A stretch of DNA of 33,047 nt from Verrucomicrobiales bacterium (GTDB lineage Bacteria; Verrucomicrobiota; Verrucomicrobiia; Verrucomicrobiales; DEV007), in assembly GCA_021648365.1 (NCBI GenBank), contig JAKISY010000053.1, forward strand, positions 1-33,047, in the 5' to 3' direction. The notes under the pieces were generated by a model. The model was not told the origin of the DNA and searched no databases. It saw nothing but the letters and a program-made list of their open reading frames with translations. Below are positions 32,838 through 33,047 of the stretch, in pieces. The translations under genes were made by a program, and so were the position numbers. Numbering within the stretch: the first letter of the stretch is position 1; every line of letters starts with the position of its first letter.

Positions 32838-32860
32838 AAGTGGATAAATTTTATCCACTT
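32838..32860. promoter_or_regulatory. Perfect 23-bp palindrome upstream of a secreted-protein gene
   Basis: Two 11-bp arms (AAGTGGATAAA and TTTATCCACTT) flank one central base with no mismatch. Each arm includes TTATCCACT, one base off the DnaA-box consensus TTATCCACA. It lies 56 nt upstream of the ATG at 32917. It may be an operator for that gene. It is not followed by a T run, so a terminator is unlikely. Confidence 0.5.
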
Positions 32861-32916
32861 ATCGAAATCCTCAAAGCTTCACTTGTCGAAAGCTATTTTG
32901 CTTCTTCTTTAAGTGC

Positions 32917-33047
32917 ATGTTTATTGCGTTACCTATTCCAAAAAGGACCACAGTGCTTAGCCTGCTTCTCTGCGCGGGATTATTGCCCTCAACGGCTCGA
33001 GCACAAGAGAGCACGCTGACAAGCACCCTCGTCAGCTCACAAACAGA
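32917..33047 (+). CDS. Start of a secreted protein, cut by the window edge
   Basis: An ATG at 32917 opens a frame that runs off the window after 43 codons. It encodes a good signal peptide: Pro-Lys-Arg-Thr, a hydrophobic Val-Leu-Ser-Leu-Leu-Leu-Cys-Ala-Gly-Leu-Leu core, and Ala-Arg-Ala-Gln as a cleavage site. The mature part begins Glu-Ser-Thr-Leu-Thr-Ser. Too little remains to name it. The 23-bp palindrome upstream may control it. The frame is short, so the call rests on the signal peptide. Confidence 0.6.
   Translation, partial: MFIALPIPKRTTVLSLLLCAGLLPSTARAQESTLTSTLVSSQT

Overview
This window reads as a chromosomal segment of a member of the Verrucomicrobiota, or less likely a related PVC bacterium. 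The basis is the gene families present: DUF1501 and DUF1800 proteins of the planctomycete/verrucomicrobial type, Tat-exported Gfo/Idh/MocA oxidoreductases, a protein resembling the Verrucomicrobia/Planctomycetes-restricted Minf_1886 family, ECF sigma/FecR pairs, and weak or absent Shine-Dalgarno sequences. I saw no rRNA, tRNA, CRISPR array, transposase, phage or plasmid gene.

Layout. 1-1339: a long palindrome, a PEMT-like membrane methyltransferase and a hairpin repeat. 1340-4340 (minus): a two-gene operon of a Minf_1886-like protein and a fused two-domain M16 peptidase. 4542-5112: a chimeric pseudogene built from pieces of DUF1553, DUF1501 and DUF1552 genes. 5303-6780: a small membrane protein and a secreted ThuA-domain protein. 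6801-11192 (minus): an export operon of DUF1800 (with a giant coiled coil), DUF1501 and a YHS-like small secreted protein. 11193-11949: a gene-free block of intergenic repeats. 11950-19251: a putative carbohydrate locus with a LacI regulator, palindromic operators, a Tat-type Gfo/Idh/MocA protein, a PHP-type metallohydrolase, a nucleoside/sugar:H+ symporter-like MFS protein and a second Gfo/Idh/MocA protein.

19465-21373: a class IV aminotransferase and a divergent EamA exporter. 21420-23662 (minus): an ECF sigma factor translationally coupled to a FecR-type membrane protein, with a good promoter upstream. 23955-26827: a small secreted protein and an unusual HtrA-like protease fused to a concanavalin-like and a SirB1/transglutaminase-like domain. 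26837-31320: pdxH, a PQQ-type beta-propeller protein, a DsbD N-domain-only secreted protein and rpoN. 31681-33047: an Mrp/ApbC ATPase that lacks one cysteine of its CxxC motif, and the start of a secreted protein cut by the window edge.

The most unusual layer lies between the genes. Nearly every long intergenic gap carries a different family of short repeats, and several families share one architecture: three tandem 9-10 bp units ending in a GTGGTTA-like cap, often with a matching inverted left arm. Two composite blocks of these repeats flank the LacI/Gfo/PHP genes in direct orientation. A separate palindrome occurs twice, both times between convergent genes.
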